Positions 8,419 through 16,471 are shown, numbered from the stretch's first letter. The stretch: DNA of 64,000 nt from Caulobacteraceae bacterium (GCA_947475875.1 CANJME010000002.1:124001-188000), one strand, 5' to 3'. Notes: a model not told the origin generated them from the letters alone. Program-made: numbers and translations.

Positions 8419-10140
8419 TCAGCCGCCGCGACCGCCGCGGCCGCCGGCCGGTGTTCCACCGCCGCGCCCGGCCGCATTGGCTGGCTGAACCGCGCCGCGA
8501 GCGGCGGCAGCGGCGGGCGGGGCGTAAGGCGCGCCGGGTACGCCCGGATCGGCGGTCGAGGCGATCAGAGTGCGGTTGGCGATGGCCCAGTCGTAGCGGG
8601 CGTCGAACAGGTGGTTGCGCACCACCGGTCCGTTGACGCTGAACTCGAGAACCGGCTCGCTGGCCGCATCGTATTTCGGCCAGAGCACGCCGCCGGCGGC
8701 GCCCGGGTTGCCGTATTTGGCGAAGGAACTCCAATAGGCGACGGTCGCCTGCGACGTCGCCAGGTCCTGCGGATCGGCGGTGGCGCGGGCGAAGACGTAG
8801 GCGATTTCACTGCCGTGGCCGAGGCCCTGGGCCGTCGCCCGCTGGGCGGGCGGCAGGTACGAGTAGTAGTAACGATAGGCCGTTGCGCCGTTCTTGGTGT
8901 GGTCGCGGGCCAGCTGGCGGTCGTTGGAGCCGATGAAGTAGTCGGTCACCACCCGGTTGACGATGCGGGCCGCATCCCGGGTGTTGTCCGGATCATAGGA
9001 CGCCGGCAGGTTCGGGAACTTGGCCAGGCGCGCAGGTGCATTGGCGGTCGGGAAAAGGCTGGCTTCGTAGGAGTTGCCCCCCAGCATATAGGGAATCTTG
9101 TGCTCCAGTCCCTTGGCGAAGGCCTCGTCGGTGCCGCGTTTGACCAGCACACCGTCGATAATCGGGCCTGAGCTGCCGATCGGCGTACCGCCCTGGAGGT
9201 CCGACCAGGGCAGGGCGCGCATTCTGGCCAGAGCTTCGGGCGTATCCCCCGTGATGCCTTTGGAAGCGGACCAGTCGGCGCCAACCTTGTCGGTGCCGGG
9301 ACGGTCGGTGTCCTTCATGGACAGGCCCGGATTGATGCCGAAGCCGGATTCCGAAATCGCCTTGTGGAACAGGCCCTTGGTGGCGTCCAGCGTCATCAGG
9401 TAGTTCACCGAGATGCCGCCGGCGGACTCCCCGAAGATGGTGACGTTATTCTTGTTGCCGCCGAACTTCTCGATATTGGCCTGCACCCAGCGCAGGGCGG
9501 CGATATCGTCCATCAGCCCGTAGTTGCCGACGCTTTCGTTGGCGGGCTTGGCCTTGTCGAGCGCCGGGTGGGTGAACCAGCCCGAGCGGCCGAGGCGATA
9601 GTTGATCGAAACATAAACGACGCCAGTCTTGGCGTAGGGCGTGCCGTCATAGAGCGAGCCCGCGCCCGAGGTGAACGAGCCGCCATAGATCCAGAACATT
9701 ACCGGCAGCTTGTCGCCGGCCTTGGCGCCCGCGGGCTTCCAGACGTTGAGATAGAGGCAGTCTTCGCTTGCCTGGCAGGTGGCGCCGTATTTCGAGCCGT
9801 CTCGCACGTCGGTCCATGGTTTCACCGGTTGCGGCGCGCGCCAGCGGAAGTCGCCTACGGGCGGGGCGGCGAACGGAATGCCGCGGAAGCTGGCGATGTC
9901 CTTGTCAGCCGTGAAGTAGGCGCCTTCGACCTTGCCGCCTGTCACCTGAATGATTTCAGCCTTGCCGGTGGGCTGGGGGGCTGCCGGAGCCTGGCCGCCG
10001 CGGGCCGGAGCCTGAGCGCCGGCCGCCGGGGCCTGTCCGCCTCTACCGCCAGCCGGTTGCTGGCTCCAGGCGCTGCCTGCGACGAGCGCAAGGGTCACAA
10101 CCGCCACGCCGGCGGCGGTGAATAGGTCTTTCCTGATCAT
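8419..10140 (-). CDS. Secreted type-B carboxylesterase with RGG-rich tail, paralogue
   Basis: Second copy of the secreted carboxylesterase, 573 aa. The signal peptide ends near AWSQQ; a linker rich in GGRGG, APA and AQ (about 25-55) is followed by the COesterase domain with S239 in FGESAGG, acid in GGNSYEASLF and histidine in GLGHGSEIA. The C terminus again ends GGRGGRGG. I chose the ATG at 10140 because it begins a good signal peptide and follows GCGGGAGATGG; an upstream ATG would prefix a charged stretch. It lies first in the pair and is probably co-transcribed with the 6600-8297 gene. Confidence 0.9.
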   Translation of the reverse strand: MIRKDLFTAAGVAVVTLALVAGSAWSQQPAGGRGGQAPAAGAQAPARGGQAPAAPQPTGKAEIIQVTGGKVEGAYFTADKDIASFRGIPFAAPPVGDFRWRAPQPVKPWTDVRDGSKYGATCQASEDCLYLNVWKPAGAKAGDKLPVMFWIYGGSFTSGAGSLYDGTPYAKTGVVYVSINYRLGRSGWFTHPALDKAKPANESVGNYGLMDDIAALRWVQANIEKFGGNKNNVTIFGESAGGISVNYLMTLDATKGLFHKAISESGFGINPGLSMKDTDRPGTDKVGADWSASKGITGDTPEALARMRALPWSDLQGGTPIGSSGPIIDGVLVKRGTDEAFAKGLEHKIPYMLGGNSYEASLFPTANAPARLAKFPNLPASYDPDNTRDAARIVNRVVTDYFIGSNDRQLARDHTKNGATAYRYYYSYLPPAQRATAQGLGHGSEIAYVFARATADPQDLATSQATVAYWSSFAKYGNPGAAGGVLWPKYDAASEPVLEFSVNGPVVRNHLFDARYDWAIANRTLIASTADPGVPGAPYAPPAAAAARGAVQPANAAGRGGGTPAGGRGGRGG

Positions 10141-10254
10141 GGTCCATCTCCCGCGGCCGGTCTCATGCCGGCGTCGGCGGGCACACTCGCGCCAGATGGT
10201 CATCCTGTAAAGCTTTGCGTCGCCCGGACAGGCACGCTCGGCCGCTTTGTCGCA

Positions 10255-10600
10255 GGGAAAGTGGGAGGCTTCTGTTGCCAGGCGCCTCCCGGGCCCCGCC
10301 TTAGGATCTGAACCCCAAGGACTTTAGGTCGAAATTAGCCGAACCGCATTACGCGGCGAGGCGAACTTCTTCAGCGAAGTTATCGTTCGCAGTTAGAAAA
10401 TGGCCCGATGCGGCGGTACCATACCGAGAGAAAGCAATCGCCTTTACACGTCTGTCGATGCTGATCGGCCCCATGCTGTCCGGCGATACCCGGAAAGGAT
10501 TTGGTGGAGCCGCCGGGAATCGCACCCGGGTCCAGTCCGCTTATTACGCGCGCGTTTATCTCCATAGACCGGGCAAGCCCGGACAGGATCAATATAGGGA
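10255..10600 (-). ncRNA. ssrA: Circularly permuted two-piece tmRNA
   Basis: Rescues stalled ribosomes by tagging their products. Read on the minus strand, the acceptor part comes first: a T arm and 3' end (GGACCCGGGTGCGATTCCC, then CGGCTCC-ACCA, templated at about 10502-10530). After a processed spacer the 5' half begins GGGGCCG at about 10466-10472, which pairs with CGGCTCC to rebuild the acceptor stem. The tag frame lies at 10349-10390 and reads ANDNFAEEVRLAA then TAA; with the charged alanine the tag is AANDNFAEEVRLAA. A strong pseudoknot-type stem (GGGAGGC/GCCTCCC) sits near 10263-10290. The ends are approximate. It fills most of the gap between the esterase and ilvH. Confidence 0.93.
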
Positions 10601-10629
10601 CGAACGGTTAAGGGAGGAAGAGCGCGCGC

Positions 10630-11172
10630 TCAATCGGTGCCGCGGCTGATCGACAGCACGCCGGTGCGGGAGAGCTCAACCAGTCCCAGTGGGCGCATCA
10701 GGCGGAGGAACTTGTCAATCTTGCCCGAGGGGCCGGTCAGTTCGAAAACAAAGCTGTCGAGCTGGGTGTCGATCACCCGGGCGCGGAAGATTTCGGCCAC
10801 GCGCAGGGCCTCGATGCGGTGATCGCCGACACCTTTGACCTTGATGAGCGCAAGTTCCCGCTCAACCCCGCGCGGATCGTTGGTGACGTCGTGAACTTCG
10901 CGGACGCAGACGGTCTTTTCCAGCTGGGCGCGGATCTGTTCGAGGACTTCCGGCGTGCCGGAGGTGACCACGGTAATGCGGCTGGTGTGGGCGCGGGCGT
11001 CCGTCTCGGCGACCGTCAGGCTCTCGATGTTGTAGCCGCGGCCGGCGAAGAGGCCGACGACGCGGTGCAGGACGCCCGGCTCGTTGTCGACAATCACCGC
11101 GAAGGTGGCGCGCCCCTCCTTGGAGTCGGCGTGAGACATTTCATAGGCCGAGGCGGAAGTGGGGTCAGTCAT
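10630..11172 (-). CDS. ilvH: Acetolactate synthase small (regulatory) subunit
   Basis: Regulatory subunit of acetohydroxyacid synthase, giving valine feedback inhibition and higher activity to IlvB. The 180 aa protein has an N-terminal ACT domain (about 20-95; FAVIVDNEPGVLHRVVGLFAGRGYNIESL) and the C-terminal ALS_ss domain (about 100-175). Its start overlaps the stop of a SnoaL-like gene (ATG inside the TCATG of 11169-11172 on the plus strand), so translation should be coupled. It is the last gene of the ilv operon; ssrA follows 30 bp on. Confidence 0.95.
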   Translation of the reverse strand: MTDPTSASAYEMSHADSKEGRATFAVIVDNEPGVLHRVVGLFAGRGYNIESLTVAETDARAHTSRITVVTSGTPEVLEQIRAQLEKTVCVREVHDVTNDPRGVERELALIKVKGVGDHRIEALRVAEIFRARVIDTQLDSFVFELTGPSGKIDKFLRLMRPLGLVELSRTGVLSISRGTD

Positions 11173-11531
11173 GGCTCAATGTTCCGGTCGTAGAAGACGC
11201 GCGCTTCGGCCACCAGGCCGTCGTCGTCAAGGGTCATGGTCTCGACGGCGGTCGAGCCGTCTTCACCGGCATATATGAGCGCGATTCCGGTCCCGTCCCA
11301 GCAAGGTTTGGGGTCACTGAAGTGCAGCTCGGTGCGGAACGCCAGCCCCCGGGCGAAATAGGCGCGCAGGGCGCCCTTGCCGACCAGGGTGTCGGTCTTG
11401 CCGCCGGTGTAGCGGGCGACCTTGGGCGACCGGAACACCACGTCCTCGGCATAGTGCGCCACGATGGCGTCGAGGTCGTGGGCGTTCCAGTCCCGCACCC
11501 AGGCGGCAGAGAAGGCGGTGGGGTCCATCAT
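11169..11531 (-). CDS. SnoaL/NTF2-like protein inside the ilv operon
   Basis: A 120 aa cystatin-like alpha+beta protein of the SnoaL-like/NTF2 superfamily (WVRDWNAHDLDAIVAHYAEDVVFRSP, then GKGALRAYFARGL and the closing strand VAEARVFYDRN). These proteins often bind small molecules or act as isomerases; no specific function can be given. The ATG at 11531 (or the next codon, 11528) follows GGGGAGG at 8 bp. It is placed between ilvB and ilvH and overlaps the ilvH start, which is unusual, since these subunits are normally adjacent. Its ribosome site is part of the repeat element at 11532-11668. Confidence 0.8.
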   Translation of the reverse strand: MMDPTAFSAAWVRDWNAHDLDAIVAHYAEDVVFRSPKVARYTGGKTDTLVGKGALRAYFARGLAFRTELHFSDPKPCWDGTGIALIYAGEDGSTAVETMTLDDDGLVAEARVFYDRNIEP

Positions 11532-11668
11532 TGGAAACACCTCCCCGTCAAAGACGTGGAGGGGGACCCCGAAGGGGTGGAGGGGGAAACGTCGCGTCCG
11601 GTGCATCGGGTCTGCCCCTCCACCGCTTCGCGGCCCCCCTCCCCAACAAAGCTGGGGAGGTGTTTCAT
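11532..11668. repeat. Palindromic REP-like intergenic element
   Basis: Imperfect inverted repeat between ilvB and the SnoaL-like gene. The outer arms are AAACACCTCCCC (left) and GGGGAGGTGTTT (right); the inner units are GGAGGGGGACCCCGAAGGGG-type on one side and CCACCGCTTCGCGGCCCCCC-type on the other. The same AACACCTCCCC arm forms the terminator at 13951-13985. Such elements are common between genes in Caulobacterales. Here it may act as an mRNA stability or attenuation element within the operon and it supplies the ribosome site of the downstream gene. Confidence 0.7.
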
Positions 11669-11670
11669 CA

Positions 11671-13470
11671 TCACACCAGCTTCTTTCCCGCCGCGTCGAT
11701 GGCGTTGCCGATGTCGACGCTGTCGGCCAGCAGCATCTCGTTGTGGGCCTTGCCGGACGGGATCATCGGGAAGCAGTTCTCAGCCTTCTCGACCTTGCAG
11801 TCGAAGATCACCGGGCGGTCGGAATTGATCATCTGCAGGATCTTTTCGTCCAGCTCGTCCGGCGTCTCGGCGCGGATGCCGACACAGCCGAAGGCCTCGG
11901 CCATTTTCACGAAGTCCGGCAGGCTGTCGGAATAGGAGTGCGAATAGCGCTCGCCGTGCAGCAGTTCCTGCCACTGGCGGACCATGCCCATCCATTCGTT
12001 GTTGAGGATGAAGATCTTGATCGGCAGGTTGAACTGCACCGCCGTCGACATCTCCTGCATGGTCATCTGCACCGAGGCTTCGCCGGCGATGTCGATGACC
12101 AGGGCCTTGGGGTGGGCCAGCTGCACGCCGACGGCGGCAGGCAGGCCATAGCCCATGGTGCCCAGCCCGCCGGAGGTCATCCAGTGGTTGGGCTTGTCGA
12201 AATGGAAGTGCTGGGCCGCCCACATCTGGTGCTGGCCGACCTCGGTGGTGATGTAGACGTCGCGGTCCTTGGTCAGCTCGTACAGGCGCTGGATGGCGTG
12301 CTGGGGTTTGATGACGGTGTCGGAGGGCTTGTAGGAAAAGCCCTTTTTCGCCCGCCATTCGTAGATCTTCTTCCACCAGCCGCGCAGGTCCGCGGCCTCG
12401 TAGCGGGCGGCCTTCCACGCGGCGATCATGTCGGTGAGGACAGAGCCACAATCGCCAACGATTCCAACATCAACACGGACGTTCTTGTTAATCGAAGAGG
12501 GGTCGATGTCGATGTGGATTTTCTTGGAATTAGGGGCAAACGCCGTCAGCTTGCCGGTTACCCGGTCATCGAAGCGCGCGCCAATGCAGACCATGACATC
12601 GCAGTCATGCATGGCGTGATTGCTCTCATAGGCCCCGTGCATGCCGACCATGCCCAGCCAGTTCGGATTGGACGCCGGAAACGCGCCCAGCCCCATCAGG
12701 GTGGAGGTCACCGGAACGCCGGTCATTTTGGCCAGTTCGCGCAGCGCCTCGGCCGCCTTGGGGCCGGAGTTGATCACCCCGCCGCCGGAATAGAACAGCG
12801 GCTGCTTGGCCTCGGCGATCATCTTGACGGCGTCGGCGATCTTGCCGGCATCGCCCTTGGTGCGCGGCGCATAGCCGTGGATCTGGGTCACCTCAGTGGG
12901 CCCTTGATATTCGGCCGTGGCGAACTGGATGTCCTTGGGGATGTCGATCAGCACCGGGCCGGGCCGGCCGGAGGTGGCGATATGGAACGCCTCATGGATG
13001 ATGCGCGGCAAATCCGCCGCGTTCTTCACCAGGTAGTTATGCTTGGTGCAGGAGCGGGTGATGCCGATGGTGTCGGCTTCCTGAAAAGCGTCCGAGCCGA
13101 TCAGGTGGGTGGGGACCTGGCCGGTGAAGACCACCAAAGGAATGGAATCCATCAGGGCGTCGACAATGCCGGTGATGGCGTTGGTCGCGCCGGGGCCGGA
13201 GGTGACCAGAACCACACCCGGCTTGCCGGTCGAGCGGGCGTAGCCCTCGGCCGCATGGGTCGCGCCCTGTTCATGCCGCACCAGGATATGGCGCAGGCGG
13301 TCACCGTGCTTGTCGGTGTCCTGATAGAGCGCGTCATATATCGGCAGCACCGCGCCGCCCGGATAGCCGAAGATCACCTCGACCTTCTGGTCGATCAGGG
13401 CCTGGATGACGATTTCCGCGCCGGTCATGGTGCGGGCGGTTGCGGGGGCGTCTTTGGTTTGCGTGGTCAT
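11671..13470 (-). CDS. ilvB: Acetolactate synthase large (catalytic) subunit
   Basis: Thiamine-diphosphate enzyme that condenses pyruvate to acetolactate (or with 2-oxobutyrate), the first common step of branched-chain amino-acid synthesis. The 599 aa protein has the N-terminal PYR domain (IFGYPGGAVLPIYDAL; catalytic Glu in RHEQGATHAAEGYA), a central FAD-binding domain and a C-terminal PP domain with the metal motif GEASVQM...NNEWMGMV. Length is typical. The ATG at 13470 lies 96 bp behind the leader-peptide stop. It is the first structural gene of ilvB-SnoaL-ilvH. Confidence 0.96.
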   Translation of the reverse strand: MTTQTKDAPATARTMTGAEIVIQALIDQKVEVIFGYPGGAVLPIYDALYQDTDKHGDRLRHILVRHEQGATHAAEGYARSTGKPGVVLVTSGPGATNAITGIVDALMDSIPLVVFTGQVPTHLIGSDAFQEADTIGITRSCTKHNYLVKNAADLPRIIHEAFHIATSGRPGPVLIDIPKDIQFATAEYQGPTEVTQIHGYAPRTKGDAGKIADAVKMIAEAKQPLFYSGGGVINSGPKAAEALRELAKMTGVPVTSTLMGLGAFPASNPNWLGMVGMHGAYESNHAMHDCDVMVCIGARFDDRVTGKLTAFAPNSKKIHIDIDPSSINKNVRVDVGIVGDCGSVLTDMIAAWKAARYEAADLRGWWKKIYEWRAKKGFSYKPSDTVIKPQHAIQRLYELTKDRDVYITTEVGQHQMWAAQHFHFDKPNHWMTSGGLGTMGYGLPAAVGVQLAHPKALVIDIAGEASVQMTMQEMSTAVQFNLPIKIFILNNEWMGMVRQWQELLHGERYSHSYSDSLPDFVKMAEAFGCVGIRAETPDELDEKILQMINSDRPVIFDCKVEKAENCFPMIPSGKAHNEMLLADSVDIGNAIDAAGKKLV

Positions 13471-13505
13471 GGCGGGGACTTTTCGGCTGGTGTTGGATTT
13501 CGGGC

Positions 13506-13534
13506 AAGAAAAAAGGCCCCGGAAGGGACCTTTG
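13506..13534 (-). terminator. ilv attenuator terminator
   Basis: On the minus strand AAAGGTCCC-TTCC-GGGGCCTTT forms a 9-bp stem with one G-U pair, followed by a T run (TTTTTT counting the stem end). It lies between the leader peptide and ilvB. An upstream hairpin CTGATC-ACCC-GATCAG overlaps the leader stop and could be the pause or competing stem. Confidence 0.8.
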
Positions 13535-13565
13535 GCATGCGACCGTTCGCGAGCTGATCGGGTGA

Positions 13566-13610
13566 TCAGATCGTTCGCGGCCGCCGGATTACTACGAGGT
13601 TCGTGTTCAT
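13566..13610 (-). CDS. ilv operon leader peptide
   Basis: A 14 aa reading frame, MNTNLVVIRRPRTI followed by TGA, immediately upstream of the ilv attenuator. Four of its residues 5-8 are Leu-Val-Val-Ile, and a further Ile is the last codon, exactly the amino acids made by the pathway. Ribosome stalling at these codons when charged tRNA is short would favour the antiterminated form. Attenuation of ilv operons by such leaders is established in proteobacteria; the assignment here rests on the codons and the terminator. The start context has no strong ribosome site (AGCTGACCCC before ATG). Confidence 0.75.
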   Translation of the reverse strand: MNTNLVVIRRPRTI

Positions 13611-13657
13611 GGGGTCAGCTAAATGCATAAGGATTGAGGAAGCGTCAAGGGCGGGAG

Positions 13658-13870
13658 CTAAAACCGCCGCTGCTTCAACCGGTCGAAAGCATCCACCGCC
13701 CCGGCGGCAAATGCGCCGGTCTTCCAGGCGCTGGCGGAATCGTTGGCGGCGCCGGCGATGAGGACGTCGGCTCTGCGCACGACCGACCAGGTCCAGCCGG
13801 TTTCGTTGGGTGCGACCACAACCTGCTCGCGGCGGATGTTCGAGGCTTGGGCCATTTGAGGTGAATCCAT
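13658..13870 (-). CDS. Small hypothetical protein
   Basis: About 70 aa, with no domain I can name with certainty. The sequence has a beta-like segment (REQVVVAPNETGWTWSVVRRADVLIAGA) and a helical end (AFAAGAVDAFDRLKQRRF), similar in layout to small DUF2188-like proteins. ATG at 13870 is used; an in-frame ATG at 13852 is an alternative and an upstream one would add 29 residues of doubtful sequence. It lies alone between the histidine-kinase terminator and the ilv leader, on the same strand. Confidence 0.5.
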   Translation of the reverse strand: MDSPQMAQASNIRREQVVVAPNETGWTWSVVRRADVLIAGAANDSASAWKTGAFAAGAVDAFDRLKQRRF

Positions 13871-13950
13871 CCCATTATGATTTTCGCCGAAGGGTAGGGG
13901 CTGCCTGACCAGCCGTGATGGGTGGGGTGTGGAGATTTTATGCAGGGAGC

Positions 13951-13985
13951 AAAACACCTCCCCCGTTTCACGGGGGAGGTGTTTT
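13951..13985. terminator. Strong bidirectional hairpin after histidine kinase
   Basis: Perfect 15-bp stem: AAAACACCTCCCCCG, loop TTTCA, then the complementary arm, with T runs on both sides. It reaches the stop codon of the histidine kinase gene. The arm shares AACACCTCCCCC with the REP-like element at 11532-11668. Confidence 0.8.
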
Positions 13986-15559
13986 TAGGCCACCGGCAAC
14001 GTAACCTCGAACCTCGCCCCCTTAGGCGCCTTCACCGCGACGATCTCGCCTTTGCTGGCCGACAACAAAGACCGCGCGATTGGAAGCCCCAGCCCCGACC
14101 CGCCGTCGGCCCTGTGGCTGGTAAAGAACGGTTCAAAGACGCGGGCCAGGTCGGTGGCGGGGATGCCGGGGCCGTCGTCGGTTACGGTGAGGCAGACGGA
14201 CTGGTCTTTGGCGCGAGCCTTGATGCCCAGGGTCTTCGCCCCGGCCTGGCGGGCGTTCTCGGCCAAGGTGGTCAGCACGGTCTCGATGGCGGCGGCCGGC
14301 ACTGCCACCTCGGGCAGGCTAGCATGCAGGTCATGGGTCACGACAAAGTCGTGGTTGCTCATGGCGTCGGCGACCCGCCTGACGTTGTCGGCGACATCGG
14401 CGGCGGCGCCGGCTTCCGGCATGGCCATGTCGGCCTTGGCCAGGTCCATGAGCCGCGACACCAGCTGCGACAGGCGCGCGGCGTCGGCGGAGATATTGCC
14501 GAGGAACCGGCGGCGTTCGGCCTCGCTCATGGTCTCGGCGTGGTCTTCCAGCAGTTCGATGGCCCCGGAAATGCCGGCCAGCGGGGTCTTGAACTCATGG
14601 CTGACGGCGGCGGCGAAATCCTTGAGGTAGCGCGATCTCAGCGAGATCGCCTCGGCCATGGCGCGGAAATCCTCATAGAGCGCGCGGATTTCGATGGCGG
14701 CGGTGGCCGGCGTTTCGGGAATGTCGCCCTGGCCGGCGGCGACCTCGCGTGAGGCCCGCGACAGGGCCTCGATCGGCCGGGTGACGCCGCGCGAGACCAG
14801 ACCGGCCAGCACAATGACCACCGCGAAGATGACGACGAAGCCCAGGGCGATCTTGCCCCGGTCCTGGTAGATGCCCTTGAACAGCGCCCGCGGCGACCGC
14901 GAGAGCAAAAGGCCGCCGACCACCTTGCCGTTCACAACGATGGGGCGGGCGTGGTGGATGCGCAGCGACGCCGCACGGCTCAGCCACTCGACGGAATAGA
15001 CGGGATGATAGCTGCCGTTGCGGCGCAGCACCGTCTGCGGGCGGCCGGCGAGCATGGTTCGGATTTCCGGCAGGTCGGAATAATCGGCGCCGGTCATCGG
15101 GCCCCGGACAAAGCGGCCGTTGCGGTCGACGAAGACGATGGAGGCCAGCGTCGTGCGCGCCGTCTGTTCGATGATCGGTCCCAGCCGGTCCGAGACGATC
15201 AGGGCCTCGGGGTCGATCAGATCGGCGTTGACGCCGCGCGGCCTGGGGCGCTCGGGCAGAACCGGGTCGAACGACAGGTCAATGGCGACAAACTCGCCTT
15301 GGAAATAGGACGGGTCATCGCGCGCCGGCACGTTGATGTAGGCGGTAGGCCAGAGGTTCTGGGCCGTTGCGGCCAGGGCCGCGCTCTGGGTGATCAGCTC
15401 GGCTTCGGTCTGCCGGACCAGGGTGTTTTCGTAGACGCTTAAGAACACCGCGCCGAGGCCGGGCATGGCGGCTGAAAACAGCAGGACGCCGAGAAGAATG
15501 GTGCGAAGACGCAGCGCCGGCCAAAAGCGCTTGAGCAGGTTTTTGAACGCCCGGATCAA
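13985..15559 (-). CDS. Sensor histidine kinase
   Basis: Inner-membrane sensor of a two-component system, 524 aa. It has a transmembrane helix at about 17-38, a periplasmic sensing region (about 40-230), a second helix (about 232-255), a HAMP linker, a HisKA domain with phosphorylated H321 in AVSHEFKTPLAG, and an HATPase domain with the N box (TTLAENARQAGA) and G boxes (DDGPGIP, GGSGLGLPIA). The start codon is TTG overlapping the stop of the response regulator (TTGA), so the two are translationally coupled. The signal sensed is unknown. Confidence 0.92.
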   Translation of the reverse strand: MIRAFKNLLKRFWPALRLRTILLGVLLFSAAMPGLGAVFLSVYENTLVRQTEAELITQSAALAATAQNLWPTAYINVPARDDPSYFQGEFVAIDLSFDPVLPERPRPRGVNADLIDPEALIVSDRLGPIIEQTARTTLASIVFVDRNGRFVRGPMTGADYSDLPEIRTMLAGRPQTVLRRNGSYHPVYSVEWLSRAASLRIHHARPIVVNGKVVGGLLLSRSPRALFKGIYQDRGKIALGFVVIFAVVIVLAGLVSRGVTRPIEALSRASREVAAGQGDIPETPATAAIEIRALYEDFRAMAEAISLRSRYLKDFAAAVSHEFKTPLAGISGAIELLEDHAETMSEAERRRFLGNISADAARLSQLVSRLMDLAKADMAMPEAGAAADVADNVRRVADAMSNHDFVVTHDLHASLPEVAVPAAAIETVLTTLAENARQAGAKTLGIKARAKDQSVCLTVTDDGPGIPATDLARVFEPFFTSHRADGGSGLGLPIARSLLSASKGEIVAVKAPKGARFEVTLPVA

Positions 15560-16365
15560 CCCGGAGAGCCGCAGCAGGCGCCCAGCCGGTAGCCGACCCC
15601 GGCGCGGGTCTCGATCAGGTCATGGCCGCCGATGCCGGCGAACTTGGCGCGCAGGTTGCGGATGTGGCTGTCGATGGTGCGGTCGGTGATGGCGAACCCC
15701 GGCCCATGCAGCTGGTCGATAATGGCGTCGCGGGTGAAGACCCGGGTGGGGGCGGTGGCCAGGGCCTTGAGGATGCCGAATTCGGTGACGGTCAGCGGCA
15801 CCTCGGCCTCGTCCCAGCGGGCGCTCCAGGCGTCGATGTCGAGGAAGAGCTTGCCGCGCGTCAGGCTTGGGCCGGTCTGGGCGGGCGCGGCGGCGGCCAT
15901 GGCGGCCGAACGGCGCAGGATGGCGGTGACGCGGGCGGTCACTTCGCGCGGGCTGAACGGCTTGACCACATAGTCGTCGGCGCCGAGCTCAATGCCCAGC
16001 ACGCGGTCGATTTCCTCGTCGCGGGATGACAGGAACAGGATTGGCAGGGCGCCTTTCGAGCGGATGCGGCGGCAAACCTCCAGGCCGTCCATGCGCGGCA
16101 TGTTGATGTCGAGGACGACAAGGTCTGGCGCCTTGGCGGCGATGGCCTCGAGCGCGGCCTCGCCATCGGCGGCCTCACGCGTCTCGTAGCCGGCCTTGGC
16201 CAGCGCAAAGGCCAGCAGCTGGCGGATGTGCGGGTCGTCGTCGGCGATCAGTATGCTGCGCGGCATGAGCGGCATGTTCAGGGTTGCGGGAGGAAGGTCA
16301 ACGGCTAGCTGACGATCGGCTCTGCGAACCGGCCCGCGGACAGAGCTGTTTTGGGTGGAAGGCAT
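15556..16365 (-). CDS. OmpR/PhoB-family response regulator
   Basis: DNA-binding partner of the histidine kinase. A receiver domain (about 36-150, counted from the ATG at 16365) has the acidic pair in IADDDPHIRQ, phospho-acceptor D86 in VVLDINMPRMDG and K in VVKPFSPRE; a winged-helix domain follows (about 170-265; TVTEFGILKAL, TDRTIDSHIRNLRAKF, GVGYRLG). The ATG at 16365 has an AGGGGA site; ATGs at 16275 and 16266 would give the usual short N terminus but lack a visible site, so the true start is open. Just upstream is a tandem repeat (16453-16471) that looks like its own operator. Confidence 0.92.
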   Translation of the reverse strand: MPSTQNSSVRGPVRRADRQLAVDLPPATLNMPLMPRSILIADDDPHIRQLLAFALAKAGYETREAADGEAALEAIAAKAPDLVVLDINMPRMDGLEVCRRIRSKGALPILFLSSRDEEIDRVLGIELGADDYVVKPFSPREVTARVTAILRRSAAMAAAAPAQTGPSLTRGKLFLDIDAWSARWDEAEVPLTVTEFGILKALATAPTRVFTRDAIIDQLHGPGFAITDRTIDSHIRNLRAKFAGIGGHDLIETRAGVGYRLGACCGSPG

Positions 16366-16452
16366 GACGATGATCCCCTGTTAAGGCGGGGACTGTGCGC
16401 GCCAGGCTTGAAGCCCGTTGTCGCCACGCCGACAGGATTGCACGGCGATCCC

Positions 16453-16471
16453 GTGCAGATTTGGTGCAGAT
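16453..16471. promoter_or_regulatory. Tandem direct repeat, likely response-regulator operator
   Basis: GTGCAGAT-N3-GTGCAGAT: two identical 8-mers with an 11-bp period, the spacing used by OmpR/PhoB-family dimers. It lies upstream of the response regulator gene and at the 3' edge of miaA, suggesting autoregulation. Confidence 0.55.

Noticed and set aside
10502-10590. T-arm-like sequence read as a tRNA gene
   Set aside because: It lacks D and anticodon arms and belongs to the acceptor part of the permuted tmRNA.
11464-13557. Long plus-strand open frame (about 700 codons) opposite ilvB
   Set aside because: It mirrors ilvB, which has full family motifs; long antisense frames are common in high-GC DNA.
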